Shown here in pieces: positions 1 through 5,963 of a stretch of 28,449 bases of DNA. The position numbers and the translations under genes are program-made. Every line of letters begins with the position of its first letter. Positions within the stretch are counted from its first letter, which is position 1. The notes below the pieces were generated by a model. That model was not told where the DNA came from, ran no database searches, and was given only the letters and a program-made list of their open reading frames with translations. The stretch is from positions 1 to 28,449 of the IMG/VR virus record IMGVR_UViG_3300029309_000262, one strand, 5' to 3'. The DNA comes from a virus.

Positions 1-80
1 GATACCATTGTAGGATCAGCCATACATCTTTTTAGATATTCTTTTTCTGTTTCTTGTGCGGTTGGATTTGGTATTGGCAT
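1..80 (-). CDS. N-terminal part of a conserved small phage protein (runs off window)
   Basis: An ATG at 80-78 opens a frame that stays open to the window edge (26 complete codons). It begins MPIPNPTAQETEKEYLKRCM and continues ADPTMV. This opening, MPIP followed by an acidic stretch and RCM.DP.M, resembles the start of small phage proteins often found beside head or prohead-protease genes. The start lies 2 nt past the stop of the upstream gene, so it belongs to the same leftward operon. Function cannot be given from this fragment; the family resemblance is from memory. Confidence 0.6.
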   Translation of the reverse strand, partial: MPIPNPTAQETEKEYLKRCMADPTMV

Positions 81-81
81 A

Positions 82-375
82 TTATTTAATGTTTTCTAAT
101 TTATCTTCTAATGCAGCTAAGGCTCTCCAAGCTACTTTTCCTAGATGAAGTAATCCATCATCATCTATCTTATCAGAATCCATTAGATGTCTTGTTAGTG
201 CGTCTAAATGGTCTGTACTTTTACTTTTATCCCAATGCAAAGGTTTGTCAGGATGATGTTGCTCATTACCTGCTAAACTTACTTTACTTACATATTTTAG
301 TGCATTAGGAAAGTATTTAATTACACCAGTATAAACTGGCATACTTTTTCTTTCTTTATGTTTATCTTGACTCAT
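82..375 (-). CDS. dATP/dGTP diphosphohydrolase N-terminal-like (DUF5664-type) protein
   Basis: A 97-aa all-helical protein. Motifs in order are YFPNALKYVSKVSLAGNEQH (about residues 21-40), a W/DKSKSTDHLDALTRHLMD segment (about 48-67) and LLHLGKVAWRALAALED (about 75-91). The order FP.AL..V..VS..G, then DHLDA..RHL, then HL...AW...AL.E is the signature I associate with the phage family named dATP/dGTP diphosphohydrolase N-terminal domain, a MazG/HD-like nucleotide-pool enzyme. The His and Asp residues of the HLDAL..H core and the acidic DDDG loop are plausible metal ligands. It overlaps the upstream nuclease-like gene by 4 nt (ATGA), so translation is probably coupled. The likely role is trimming the dNTP pool during replication; activity is inferred, and the protein is short enough to be a partial-domain member. 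Confidence 0.7.
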   Translation of the reverse strand: MSQDKHKERKSMPVYTGVIKYFPNALKYVSKVSLAGNEQHHPDKPLHWDKSKSTDHLDALTRHLMDSDKIDDDGLLHLGKVAWRALAALEDKLENIK

Positions 376-752
376 AATACTTCTGCATCATAAACAGGTA
401 GCATAGCTATCTCTTTAGATATTTTCTTTCTTTTAGCAAAATCTGTAGTCTCAGGTAAATCTTTATGAAACCACTGAGGACTTGTAAAAAACAAATTCCA
501 TCTATATATACCTTTTGGTGTTGAGTTTATATATATAGGAGCATCCCAATTATCTATTGCTTTGTCAATCAAAGCTGCAAACTTAGACTTCTCTATCACA
601 AGTTCGTCATAATGCGTCTTCCTACATTTAAGTTCTATCCTATGCTGTTTAAGAGGACTGTAACAATCCCACCTACTTATAGGGTTCAAACTCATTACTA
701 AGTCAGGATAGACGTGCTGTTTTAGATAATTGAAAAGATCTGATTCAATCAT
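372..752 (-). CDS. PD-(D/E)XK nuclease-like protein
   Basis: A 126-aa protein with a compact nuclease core: Asp29 (SRWDCYSP), then Glu40 and Lys42 in HRIELKCRKTHYDEL, then LVIEKSKFAAL. The arrangement D-x10-E-L-K on a predicted beta-hairpin, with a helix carrying E/K about 12 residues later, is typical of small PD-(D/E)XK enzymes such as phage endonucleases and archaeal-type resolvases. The N-terminal helix (ESDLFNYLKQHVYPDL) and the following strand also fit. It overlaps its downstream neighbour by 4 nt and its upstream neighbour by 8 nt, within the nucleotide-metabolism and recombination operon. A host-DNA-degrading or DNA-end-processing role is possible, but the substrate is not visible in the sequence. 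Confidence 0.6.
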   Translation of the reverse strand: MIESDLFNYLKQHVYPDLVMSLNPISRWDCYSPLKQHRIELKCRKTHYDELVIEKSKFAALIDKAIDNWDAPIYINSTPKGIYRWNLFFTSPQWFHKDLPETTDFAKRKKISKEIAMLPVYDAEVL

Positions 753-1176
753 TGTATTCGTTAAATACTTTTCTTAGTCTTGTTATCTTATCCATAAAAC
801 AACTACCGCAACCTGTAGGTCCATCATTAACATTAAATACATAATTATATATAGCTAGTAATTCTGTTTGCTGCTCACCAGTTATAGTGTTAGTTTGATT
901 TGCAAAGAAATCATCTAAGTAATTATATTGATCTTCTGTCAAACAATTAGGCTTGTTATATGGGAACATAACATTTAGTATTCTTTTACGTTCATCACAA
1001 CCACAGTCTTTTCCTAGTGCATCAAATACACTATCTACTGCTGCTTTTATTCCTGTAGCTTTTGTAATCTTTTCTACAGTATCACCAACACCTGAAGAAG
1101 TAGATTCATATTTAGCAACCCATTCTTTATAGCGTTTGGTTCTTTTATCGTTTGGTTTTGGAGGTATATTACTCAT
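745..1176 (-). CDS. Conserved phage protein with Cys clusters, function unknown
   Basis: A 143-aa protein. The N-terminus is basic and proline-rich (MSNIPPKPNDKRTKRYKEW). A helix (TKATGIKAAVDSVFDAL) leads into GKDCGCDERKRILN (about residues 55-68), and a second pair of cysteines lies at GPTGCGSCFM (about 120-129). CxC plus CxxC could make a small metal site. The layout helix, then DCGCDERK..LN, resembles a protein I have seen in flavobacterial phages, always without an assigned role. It sits between the sigma-like gene (8-nt overlap) and the nuclease-like gene (8-nt overlap). DNA binding is conceivable because of the basic N-terminus, but nothing shows it directly. Confidence 0.65.
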   Translation of the reverse strand: MSNIPPKPNDKRTKRYKEWVAKYESTSSGVGDTVEKITKATGIKAAVDSVFDALGKDCGCDERKRILNVMFPYNKPNCLTEDQYNYLDDFFANQTNTITGEQQTELLAIYNYVFNVNDGPTGCGSCFMDKITRLRKVFNEYND

Positions 1177-1750
1177 CTTTATTTATTTTAATTAAGTGAA
1201 AATCACCATTGATATAATCCTGGAAATCTTCAGCAAGTTTAGTATTTAGTATTTCCTTGTAATTTTTACAACTGTTGAATATAGATGTAACACTAATATT
1301 TGTATCTGCGGATAATTTACGCATACTAATATCAGTTTCATAATACACTTTGAATAATTTTTGGTCATACCATCTATCCCAACTATTTACTTCTTTATGT
1401 ATTAAGTTTACAAGTTTCTCTTCAGCTCTCTGCTTTTCTATGTCAGCTTTTTGCTGTGCATCAGATGTTGTCTCAACTACTTCATATGTAACCTCTATGT
1501 CGTCAAGTCTTACAACCTGATACCTTTTGTTTTCTTTTAGATAATCGTTGTATAAGTTTTTTATAGTTATGTAAACATAAAACTTATTTACTTCAGTTTC
1601 ATTGTACATAATCTTATCAGGATTCTTAACATATTTATTTAATCGCAGATACATTTCTTGCACGAAGTCTTCTACTAAGTGCTTAGGTATACCCATAGAT
1701 AAACCCATTGAAATCCAAAGATTATGATATTTTGATAATAACTGCATCAT
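1169..1750 (-). CDS. Sigma-like (RNA polymerase sigma region 2/4) protein
   Basis: From the ATG at 1750 the protein has 193 aa. The ATG overlaps the stop of the small gene upstream (ATGA), which makes it a better start than the TTG codon further upstream. Residues 1-75 resemble sigma region 2: a helix with GIPKHLVEDFVQEMYLRLNK, then VNKFYVYITIKNLYNDYLK. An acidic linker (about 80-110) follows. Residues about 135-160 form a region-4-like helix-turn-helix with SMRKLSADTNISVTSIFNSC. Phages of Bacteroidetes often encode such divergent sigma-like proteins. It could redirect host polymerase to phage promoters, although a replication or terminase-small-subunit-like role cannot be excluded from the HTH alone. 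Confidence 0.6.
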   Translation of the reverse strand: MMQLLSKYHNLWISMGLSMGIPKHLVEDFVQEMYLRLNKYVKNPDKIMYNETEVNKFYVYITIKNLYNDYLKENKRYQVVRLDDIEVTYEVVETTSDAQQKADIEKQRAEEKLVNLIHKEVNSWDRWYDQKLFKVYYETDISMRKLSADTNISVTSIFNSCKNYKEILNTKLAEDFQDYINGDFHLIKINKDE

Positions 1751-1893
1751 TTGAAAAAGAAGAAGTGTATAAATACAAACCCTGCACAAACTCTAAGTAG
1801 ATCTGCAGTAGTATTGTATTCAGGTATTTCAATATCCTCGACATAATCTATGCCAAGCAAAAATCCTTTTATAAACTCTAATTGTACATTCAT
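1747..1893 (-). CDS. Small hydrophobic-tailed protein (48 aa)
   Basis: A short gene reading MNVQLEFIKGFLLGIDYVED, then IEIPEYNTTADLLRVCAGFV and FIHFFFFK. The stop at 1749-1747 overlaps the ATG of the sigma-like gene in the ATGA arrangement, and the start is 2 nt past the stop of the RusA gene, so it fills the gap exactly. The pattern FLLGIDY near the start and a hydrophobic, aromatic C-terminal helix (about residues 32-47) suggests a small membrane-associated protein. Similar short proteins occur in flavobacterial phages without assigned function. The tight coupling at both ends is the main evidence that it is real. Confidence 0.65.
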   Translation of the reverse strand: MNVQLEFIKGFLLGIDYVEDIEIPEYNTTADLLRVCAGFVFIHFFFFK

Positions 1894-1895
1894 AA

Positions 1896-2303
1896 TTAAT
1901 ATTCAAATTCTACTCTAATATGATCGGCTTCTCCATAAAACTTACTCATTCTGTTTATTTCAACTATGTTCTGATCTTGTTCATAAACAAGACCTTCTAA
2001 CGAGTCAAAGAAAGCCTTGTTTAAATTATCCTGCAAGTCAGGCTTAGTTGTCTTAAATGTTTTCACTCTTTTCTTTTTAGAGAAACTCTTAGGATAAGAG
2101 TAAATGTATTCTATATAATTAACTTTAATTTCTGATCCTGATGTAATTATGTCAAAATCTTTTGGTAATTGTTCTACTATAAGAGCCTTTATATTTCTTT
2201 GATAATCTACAATCCTTTTAGGTTTATATCTAATACCATTCCTACCAATCCTAAATGATTGATGTGCTAGTGGTTTTACATATATATCAAATGATAATTT
2301 CAC
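1896..2303 (-). CDS. rusA: RusA-family Holliday junction resolvase
   Basis: A 135-aa endodeoxyribonuclease that would cut four-way DNA junctions during recombination and before packaging. The RusA signature is clear: TKPDLQDNLNKAFFDSLEG (about residues 86-104) followed by VYEQDQNIVEI (106-116). Asp89, Asp92 and Asp110 match the acidic metal-binding residues of the family. The KPDLQDNL spelling has one extra residue compared with classical KPDxDN, a variant I believe is common in Bacteroidetes members. The N-terminal strand (KLSFDIYVKPLAHQSFRIGR) and the C-terminal strand (HIRVEFEY) complete the fold, and the length is normal for the family. It overlaps the upstream ATPase gene by 4 nt and stands in the operon with an annealing protein and an SSB-like protein. 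Confidence 0.9.
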   Translation of the reverse strand: MKLSFDIYVKPLAHQSFRIGRNGIRYKPKRIVDYQRNIKALIVEQLPKDFDIITSGSEIKVNYIEYIYSYPKSFSKKKRVKTFKTTKPDLQDNLNKAFFDSLEGLVYEQDQNIVEINRMSKFYGEADHIRVEFEY

Positions 2304-3124
2304 GGATGTATAAAGTCATTGATGTCATCAGGCATTTTACATATTTGAGGTAGACCTGACTTTACCTCGAATGAGAAAGCTGAAAAAGCATATCCTCTAC
2401 TCCTCTTACAATCTACAACAACTACATCAGGATTATCTTCTGTCGGTGTCACAGTAATTTGTGTTTCTGTTTTTTTCTCTAAGAACGAACCTAAATGACC
2501 AGTTGCTTTATTATTATAAAAATTACTATGTATCACAGTTATTATATGTATGTTATAATCTTGCGTCCATTTCATTAGATAATGAATTACTTTGTTTGAT
2601 TTCTCTAAATCATTTATGTCGTTTAGTAGGTCAGCTACTCCGTCTATAATTACAAGTCCTACTTTATCTGTTTCTTTTAAATGCCAATCTATAAACTCTA
2701 ATCTTTCTTCAGGTGAAAATTGTCTTAGTGCATATGTTAAATAATCACTTGCATCTTTTGACATTCTATGTACTCTCTTAAATGTTTTTTGTGCGTGGTA
2801 ACGACTTTGTTCTGTATCATAATGTATTACTTTCTTATCTCCTTTAAAACCTTTTAAGTTTCCAACAAACGTTTCATATGATCCTAAATATGATGCTGCC
2901 AATAGTGATACTAAAAATGTTTTTTTACTCTTTGGTCCTGCTGATATAAAACTAAAATTACCATATGTACCAATTGGAATATATTCTCCATTTGCAAGTT
3001 TACCTTTTGATATTGCAATAGGTGGCTCTGGTATATCTTCTTTAGCATCAACATAACTGTCTTTTAAGATCTTCTCAAATCTAATTTGTTGTCTTAATCT
3101 TTCTTCGGTCATTACTGTTCCCAT
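2300..3124 (-). CDS. RepA/AAA_25-like RecA-fold ATPase (replicative helicase candidate)
   Basis: A 274-aa protein with a RecA-type ATPase core. The P-loop region reads FSFISAGPKSKKTFLVSLLA (residues about 57-76). It is a variant Walker A in which the glycine before the catalytic lysine is Lys67 and K68-T69 are kept. Walker B is VGLVIIDGVADLL (about 155-167) and a sensor-like strand HIITVIHSN follows (about 193-201). This layout fits phage RepA-like hexameric helicases or DnaB-like ATPases without an N-terminal primase-binding domain. The start at 3124 lies only 2 nt past the U tract of a terminator, and an in-frame ATG at 3112 is an alternative. It overlaps rusA by 4 nt. Replication or recombination is the likely role. 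Confidence 0.75.
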   Translation of the reverse strand: MGTVMTEERLRQQIRFEKILKDSYVDAKEDIPEPPIAISKGKLANGEYIPIGTYGNFSFISAGPKSKKTFLVSLLAASYLGSYETFVGNLKGFKGDKKVIHYDTEQSRYHAQKTFKRVHRMSKDASDYLTYALRQFSPEERLEFIDWHLKETDKVGLVIIDGVADLLNDINDLEKSNKVIHYLMKWTQDYNIHIITVIHSNFYNNKATGHLGSFLEKKTETQITVTPTEDNPDVVVVDCKRSRGYAFSAFSFEVKSGLPQICKMPDDINDFIHP

Positions 3125-3125
3125 T

Positions 3126-3155
3126 TAAAATAAAAAGAGGAGCCGAAGCTCCTCT
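3126..3155 (-). terminator. Intrinsic terminator with UUCG tetraloop
   Basis: On the minus strand an 8-bp stem AGAGGAGC / GCTCCTCT encloses the loop TTCG (stem-loop at plus 3155-3136) and is followed by TTTTTATTTTA. The C(UUCG)G loop is an exceptionally stable RNA tetraloop. It follows the SSB-like gene directly and ends 2 nt before the ATG of the ATPase gene, so that gene appears to depend on read-through. Confidence 0.85.
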
Positions 3156-3160
3156 GTAAT

Positions 3161-3418
3161 TTAGAAAGGTAGGTTAGCAGTGTCGTCAGCTCCTACTTGC
3201 TGAACTGCTTCTGCTCTTGCTACCGTTCCTTCTGTCCAAACGACTCTACCATTTCCTACATACTCTCTTGGCTTTTTAGCCGTTCTCTCTTCTTTAGTCT
3301 GCTCTTTCCATATTGCTACGTTCTGACCATACTGATTGGTTTCATCGTTAACGCTTAAGGTATAATTGTGATATGTACCTTTTGCATCTTTCATACCGAA
3401 GTTTATTAATGTTGCCAT
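3161..3418 (-). CDS. Small single-stranded-DNA-binding-like protein
   Basis: An 85-aa protein with a short OB-like beta-rich body (MATLINFGMKDAKGTYHNYT, then GQNVAIWKEQTKEER, then YVGNGRVVWTEGTV) and the C-terminal tail GADDTANLPF. The acidic tail ending in LPF mimics the SSB protein-recruiting tip (D-D-x-P-F). It lies 2 nt after the ERF recombinase gene and ahead of the ATPase gene, the usual neighbourhood of phage SSBs. It is shorter than canonical SSB (over 110 aa), so either the fold is minimal or it is a partner of the annealing protein. The SSB role is inferred from the tail and the context. Confidence 0.6.
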   Translation of the reverse strand: MATLINFGMKDAKGTYHNYTLSVNDETNQYGQNVAIWKEQTKEERTAKKPREYVGNGRVVWTEGTVARAEAVQQVGADDTANLPF

Positions 3419-3420
3419 AA

Positions 3421-3975
3421 TTATTCTTTTTCTAATAATGCTTTTTCTACTTGTTTAGTTACTCGATATTTTTTCATTATATCTTTTACATTCCCACCAT
3501 CTTTTACATACTTAGCAGCTTTAATAAAAGCTTGTGTATTACTTTCTAAAAGTGGTTTACTATTATCTACGGTGTTACCGTGAGTATTTGTTGCATCAGC
3601 ATCTTTAGTATCATCTATTAATAATAAATTACCGATAGCATACTTTTTAGCATAAGAAGATGCAGCACCAGTTCTTTGTGGATCTTGCATACCTTTTGCG
3701 TTGAAGTCTACGATTGCTTGTGCTACTGACTCTACTTGCATAGTAGGATCAGTACAATCTATCATCTTAGCTGTAGACTCAATATAAGGTCTACCAGCTA
3801 TTTCTTTTAACTCGTCTGTTATCTTAAACACGACTTTATGTTTCTTAGCAAGTGGCTTTACAGCTTCCAGAATGTCTTCTGCACTTCTATAATTATAATT
3901 ACCAAAATTATTTCTTTGGTTCTTTGGAGCCTTTAACTCCGTCTGTATCAATAAAAGTTTATTTGTTATATTCAT
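3421..3975 (-). CDS. erf: ERF-family single-strand annealing recombinase
   Basis: A 184-aa protein with the two diagnostic ERF blocks: FGNYNYRSAEDILEAVKPL (residues 24-42) and DPQRTGAASSYAKKYAIGNL (about 98-117), followed by LLIDDTKDADA. ERF proteins pair complementary single strands in phage recombination and genome circularisation. The C-terminal 45 residues form a lysine-rich helical tail. It is first in the replication-recombination operon: a promoter-like element with an embedded palindrome lies 11-46 nt upstream, and a terminator separates it from the lysis region. The SSB-like protein, ATPase and RusA that follow form a coherent recombination module. Confidence 0.9.
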   Translation of the reverse strand: MNITNKLLLIQTELKAPKNQRNNFGNYNYRSAEDILEAVKPLAKKHKVVFKITDELKEIAGRPYIESTAKMIDCTDPTMQVESVAQAIVDFNAKGMQDPQRTGAASSYAKKYAIGNLLLIDDTKDADATNTHGNTVDNSKPLLESNTQAFIKAAKYVKDGGNVKDIMKKYRVTKQVEKALLEKE

Positions 3976-3985
3976 AATGTTTAAT

Positions 3986-4005
3986 TTATGTTAAAGTTAA
4001 CATAA
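3986..4005. promoter_or_regulatory. 20-bp palindrome over the erf -7 element (operator candidate)
   Basis: TTATGTTAA-AG-TTAACATAA is a perfect inverted repeat with 9-bp arms and a 2-bp centre. It covers the whole predicted -7 element and the transcription start of the erf operon, an ideal position for a repressor dimer. No repressor gene is recognisable in the window. Confidence 0.55.
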
Positions 4006-4021
4006 TAAATTTAATAAACAA
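3992..4021 (-). promoter_or_regulatory. Bacteroidetes-type promoter ahead of erf
   Basis: Reading the minus strand, TTG (4021-4019) is followed by 19 nt and TAACTTTA (3999-3992), one mismatch from the TAnnTTTG -7 element. The predicted start of transcription is near 3985, giving a leader of about 10 nt before the erf ATG at 3975. The element follows a terminator immediately, as expected for the start of an independent operon. Assigned by consensus only. Confidence 0.55.
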
Positions 4022-4032
4022 TATATATTAAT

Positions 4033-4063
4033 AAAAAAAAGGAGATTAATAATAACCTCCTTT
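4033..4063 (-). terminator. Terminator after the degenerate M15 gene
   Basis: On the minus strand AAAGGAG and CTCCTTT (plus 4063-4057 and 4044-4038) pair around a 12-nt loop and are followed by a run of T. It closes the structural/lysis transcription unit before the erf promoter. Confidence 0.75.
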
Positions 4064-4097
4064 CTCAAAACAAAAAAACTATTTTATATGAAAAAAA

Positions 4098-4457
4098 CTA
4101 GTAGAGCCAAAAGGCATTGGGTTTTTGAGTATCATTATCTACATATATCTCTGTGCTTGAAACACCGAAACGTTGAAATCCAACCATAGATAATGCTTCT
4201 ATAATCTTTAACCTTTTACCTGTGTGAGAACATTTTATTATGGCAGCACGTCCAATAAGATGAGAACTTGCTGTACCTCCTTGTAATTTAGTATTAATCT
4301 GAGGTGTTCTATAACCTGACAATATTTCGAACTTAACTCCAGCTATATCTCTAGCTTCATCAAGACATTCGACAAATTCTCTGTCCATATACTTGTATCC
4401 ACTACCTGGATAATCAGGTGAATCAAACTCATCATAAGAAAAATGTAATAGCTCCAC
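4098..4457 (-). CDS. Degenerate peptidase M15-like protein (likely pseudoenzyme)
   Basis: A 119-aa protein with the full length and order of the small M15 (D-Ala-D-Ala carboxypeptidase/endopeptidase) fold: YDEFDSPDYPGSG, FEILSGYRTPQIN (43-55), GGTASSHLIGRAA (60-72) and STEIYVDND (101-109). In active enzymes the zinc ligands are the His and Asp of SxHxxGxAxD and a later His of HVD. Here His66 is kept, but the Asp position is Ile73 and the HVD histidine is Tyr105, so zinc binding and catalysis are probably lost. The frame is intact, so this is not simple decay. It starts with GTG at 4457; an in-frame TAA close upstream excludes a longer form. It stands at the end of the lysis cluster, after the intact M15 enzyme. 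A cell-wall-binding or virion role is possible. Confidence 0.75.
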   Translation of the reverse strand: MELLHFSYDEFDSPDYPGSGYKYMDREFVECLDEARDIAGVKFEILSGYRTPQINTKLQGGTASSHLIGRAAIIKCSHTGKRLKIIEALSMVGFQRFGVSSTEIYVDNDTQKPNAFWLY

Positions 4458-4461
4458 ATTG

Positions 4462-4491
4462 TAAAATTATAAAATATTTTTACATTTGCAA
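4462..4491 (-). promoter_or_regulatory. Possible promoter ahead of the degenerate M15 gene
   Basis: On the minus strand TTG (4491-4489) is followed by 19 nt and TAATTTTA (4469-4462), one mismatch from TAnnTTTG. The start of transcription would fall at or next to the GTG start codon at 4457, so the message would be leaderless or nearly so. A chance match is possible because the stretch is very AT-rich. Confidence 0.35.
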
Positions 4492-4555
4492 AACGTAGCC
4501 GTAAATCTACGATAAAAATTACTAAACTTCAGTAGGAATATTGTTGGATCAGATA

Positions 4556-4630
4556 CTACAAATATTTTCTTTTTGTAGGCTTTTTCTTTTCTTTCTTTTT
4601 GGTTACTTTTTCTTTCTTTTCTTTTATCTA
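4556..4630 (-). other. Lysine-rich in-frame extension behind an amber codon
   Basis: After the TAG that ends the small basic protein (4630-4628), the same frame stays open for 23 codons rich in AAA/GAA (beginning IKEKKEKVTKKKEKKK) to a second TAG at 4558-4556. The composition continues that of the preceding protein. It may be a read-through extension, a relic of a longer gene, or just purine-rich leader. The rest of the 4458-4627 interval holds only the possible promoter. Confidence 0.3.
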
Positions 4631-4768
4631 TTTTCTTTTACCCTGTCCTCTATATTTTTTCTTGTAACCAGTTTGTCCTCGTGAAGCATTCTTAGAATGT
4701 ACACCAGGTCTTTTCTTTCTCTTTGGTGGAATGTAAATATGGACTTTAGGTCTTCTAACCCTAGCCAT
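4628..4768 (-). CDS. Small very basic conserved phage protein (46 aa)
   Basis: It starts at the ATG at 4768 and reads MARVRRPKVHIYIPPKRKKR, then PGVHSKNASRGQTGYKKKYR, then GQGKRK. The block KKRPGVHSKNAS...YKKKYRGQGK matches, from memory, a small basic protein seen again and again in flavobacterial phages and prophages, usually unannotated. With Lys/Arg at about 40% of residues it should bind nucleic acid or an acidic surface. It lies between the holin and the degenerate M15 gene, which ties it to the late/lysis unit. Function unknown. Confidence 0.75.
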   Translation of the reverse strand: MARVRRPKVHIYIPPKRKKRPGVHSKNASRGQTGYKKKYRGQGKRK

Positions 4769-4802
4769 TATCTACAAATACAAAATGGACAGTTACACAT
4801 AA

Positions 4803-5252
4803 TTATTTACTTATTGATTTAAACTTCTCTGCTCCTCTAGAACCAAAGTATGCTACATAAACTGTAATTAATAATGATTTAAGTAAATCTACCCAACCAC
4901 TATCAACACTAAAATCTAAACCTGTTGAGTCTATAAATATAAGCAGCATCATTGATACAGTTAAAAATACTAAAGCAAGTGGTCTTGTATTTTTAGATAG
5001 CCAAGAATCACTTTGCATATCACTTGCCCAACGTTTAGATACCTCCTGCATTTCTACAGTATCTTGATTTAGTAGTGCCAGTGCTTTCTCTTTATCTTCT
5101 GCTGGTAAAACTGGATCTTTATCTATTAAGTTTTTTACTATACCAAAGACTCCTTTGTCAGGCAATACATCACCTAATGAGTCTATTATACTAGAACCAG
5201 CTCCAGATAAAAACTTTCCTACTTTAGTATCTTTTAATTTCTTCTTACTCAT
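4803..5252 (-). CDS. Holin, 3TM/GTA-type superfamily
   Basis: A 149-aa membrane protein. An amphipathic N-terminal part (about 18-43) is followed by a charged middle and the family block RWASDMQSDSWLSKNTRPL (74-92). Two clear membrane segments come next (about 91-108 and 120-137), and the C-terminus is basic (SRGAEKFKSISK). The block W..DM.SD.WLS..TRPL before the first TM is what I recognise from the holin superfamily III / 3TM holins. It would permeabilise the inner membrane at the end of infection. It overlaps the M15 peptidase gene by 4 nt (ATGA), so enzyme and holin are translationally coupled as a lysis pair. Confidence 0.8.
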   Translation of the reverse strand: MSKKKLKDTKVGKFLSGAGSSIIDSLGDVLPDKGVFGIVKNLIDKDPVLPAEDKEKALALLNQDTVEMQEVSKRWASDMQSDSWLSKNTRPLALVFLTVSMMLLIFIDSTGLDFSVDSGWVDLLKSLLITVYVAYFGSRGAEKFKSISK

Positions 5253-5710
5253 ATTTGCATATAATGTGTTTTACCATCTCTTTTGTATGCTTTTAAGCAT
5301 TTGTTTCTATTGTCTCTTTCGTTTTTATAACTTACGTGAACCCAGTCAGGATTTTTGTCATCACCAAACTCCCATATCATTTGGTCAAAATCTAAATTCT
5401 CTTTTATGTAATTAAACATTTCTGCATTAGTCTTGTGACCAAAAACATCGTCTATATCCATAGCTCTACCTTCACAATGTTGTGATCTACTACTACCACC
5501 AATAGCTGAGTTTAACTCTTTACATCTAAACATACTATTTATTTTTATAGGACCACCAACCCATTGTCTTAATGGTTCAAATACTTTATTAGCAAGAGTT
5601 CTCATATTGCTCATATCGTATTCTGAAGGTGAATTATCTATATTTAAACGTAATGCTGTATTTGATTTGATGGCTTCTCTATAAGTTATATGTTGACTTA
5701 TATTATTCAT
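5249..5710 (-). CDS. M15-family peptidase, endolysin candidate
   Basis: A 153-aa zinc peptidase that would cleave peptidoglycan cross-links. The core is complete: INSMFRCKELNSAIGGSSRS (57-76), SQHCEGRAMDID (76-87, with zinc ligands His78 and Asp85) and DWVHVSY (122-128, with His125). The N-terminal region (about 1-45) with NISQHITYREAIKSNTA resembles the conserved lead-in of peptidase_M15_3 proteins. There is no signal peptide, so export through the coupled holin is expected. It contrasts with the second M15 protein at 4098-4457, which lacks two of these ligands. Enzymatic activity is inferred from the intact motif. Confidence 0.85.
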   Translation of the reverse strand: MNNISQHITYREAIKSNTALRLNIDNSPSEYDMSNMRTLANKVFEPLRQWVGGPIKINSMFRCKELNSAIGGSSRSQHCEGRAMDIDDVFGHKTNAEMFNYIKENLDFDQMIWEFGDDKNPDWVHVSYKNERDNRNKCLKAYKRDGKTHYMQI

Positions 5711-5714
5711 CTTG

Positions 5715-5813
5715 TTACATTTTAATTTTCTTTAACCAGTTATTCCAGGCAGTTGCTACCATATTGTTAAAGTTCTCTAGTTTGTTTGCTAACCATCTTA
5801 ATATTCTTACCAT
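5715..5813 (-). CDS. Tiny amphipathic peptide in the lysis cluster (32 aa)
   Basis: The frame reads MVRILRWLANKLENFNNMVA then TAWNNWLKKIKM. It begins 3 nt after the stop of the small membrane protein and ends 4 nt before the M15 start, so it fits the operon spacing. It has three tryptophans, and Lys/Arg at both ends of an amphipathic helix suggest an interfacial membrane peptide. I do not recognise a family. The tight fit between two genes is the only support beyond composition. Confidence 0.5.
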   Translation of the reverse strand: MVRILRWLANKLENFNNMVATAWNNWLKKIKM

Positions 5814-5816
5814 AGT

Positions 5817-5963
5817 TTATTTCTTTTCTAAAAGTTGTATTATTTTGATTACTGTATAAACCAACGTTGCTATAATTAAGAGTGATTGTAATGCTTCATT
5901 TATTTGTGCATTTGTAATTATATAAACTACAACTCCTAATACTGTTGGTTGAAATCCTTGCAT
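5817..5963 (-). CDS. Small membrane protein in the lysis cluster (48 aa)
   Basis: The frame reads MQGFQPTVLGVVVYIITNAQ, then INEALQSLLIIATLVYTVIK, then IIQLLEKK. Two hydrophobic segments (about 7-18 and 27-44) around a polar turn and a basic end indicate a hairpin membrane protein. Its ATG shares one base with the stop of the upstream secreted protein (TAATG), implying coupled translation. A second holin, antiholin or holin-assisting role is a reasonable guess given the position, but no family is recognised. Confidence 0.6.
   Translation of the reverse strand: MQGFQPTVLGVVVYIITNAQINEALQSLLIIATLVYTVIKIIQLLEKK

Noticed and set aside
1751-1789. A 13-codon N-terminal extension of the sigma-like protein from a TTG codon
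   Set aside because: It would lie wholly within the small gene upstream; the ATG at 1750 overlaps that gene's stop (ATGA), the usual spacing in this operon.
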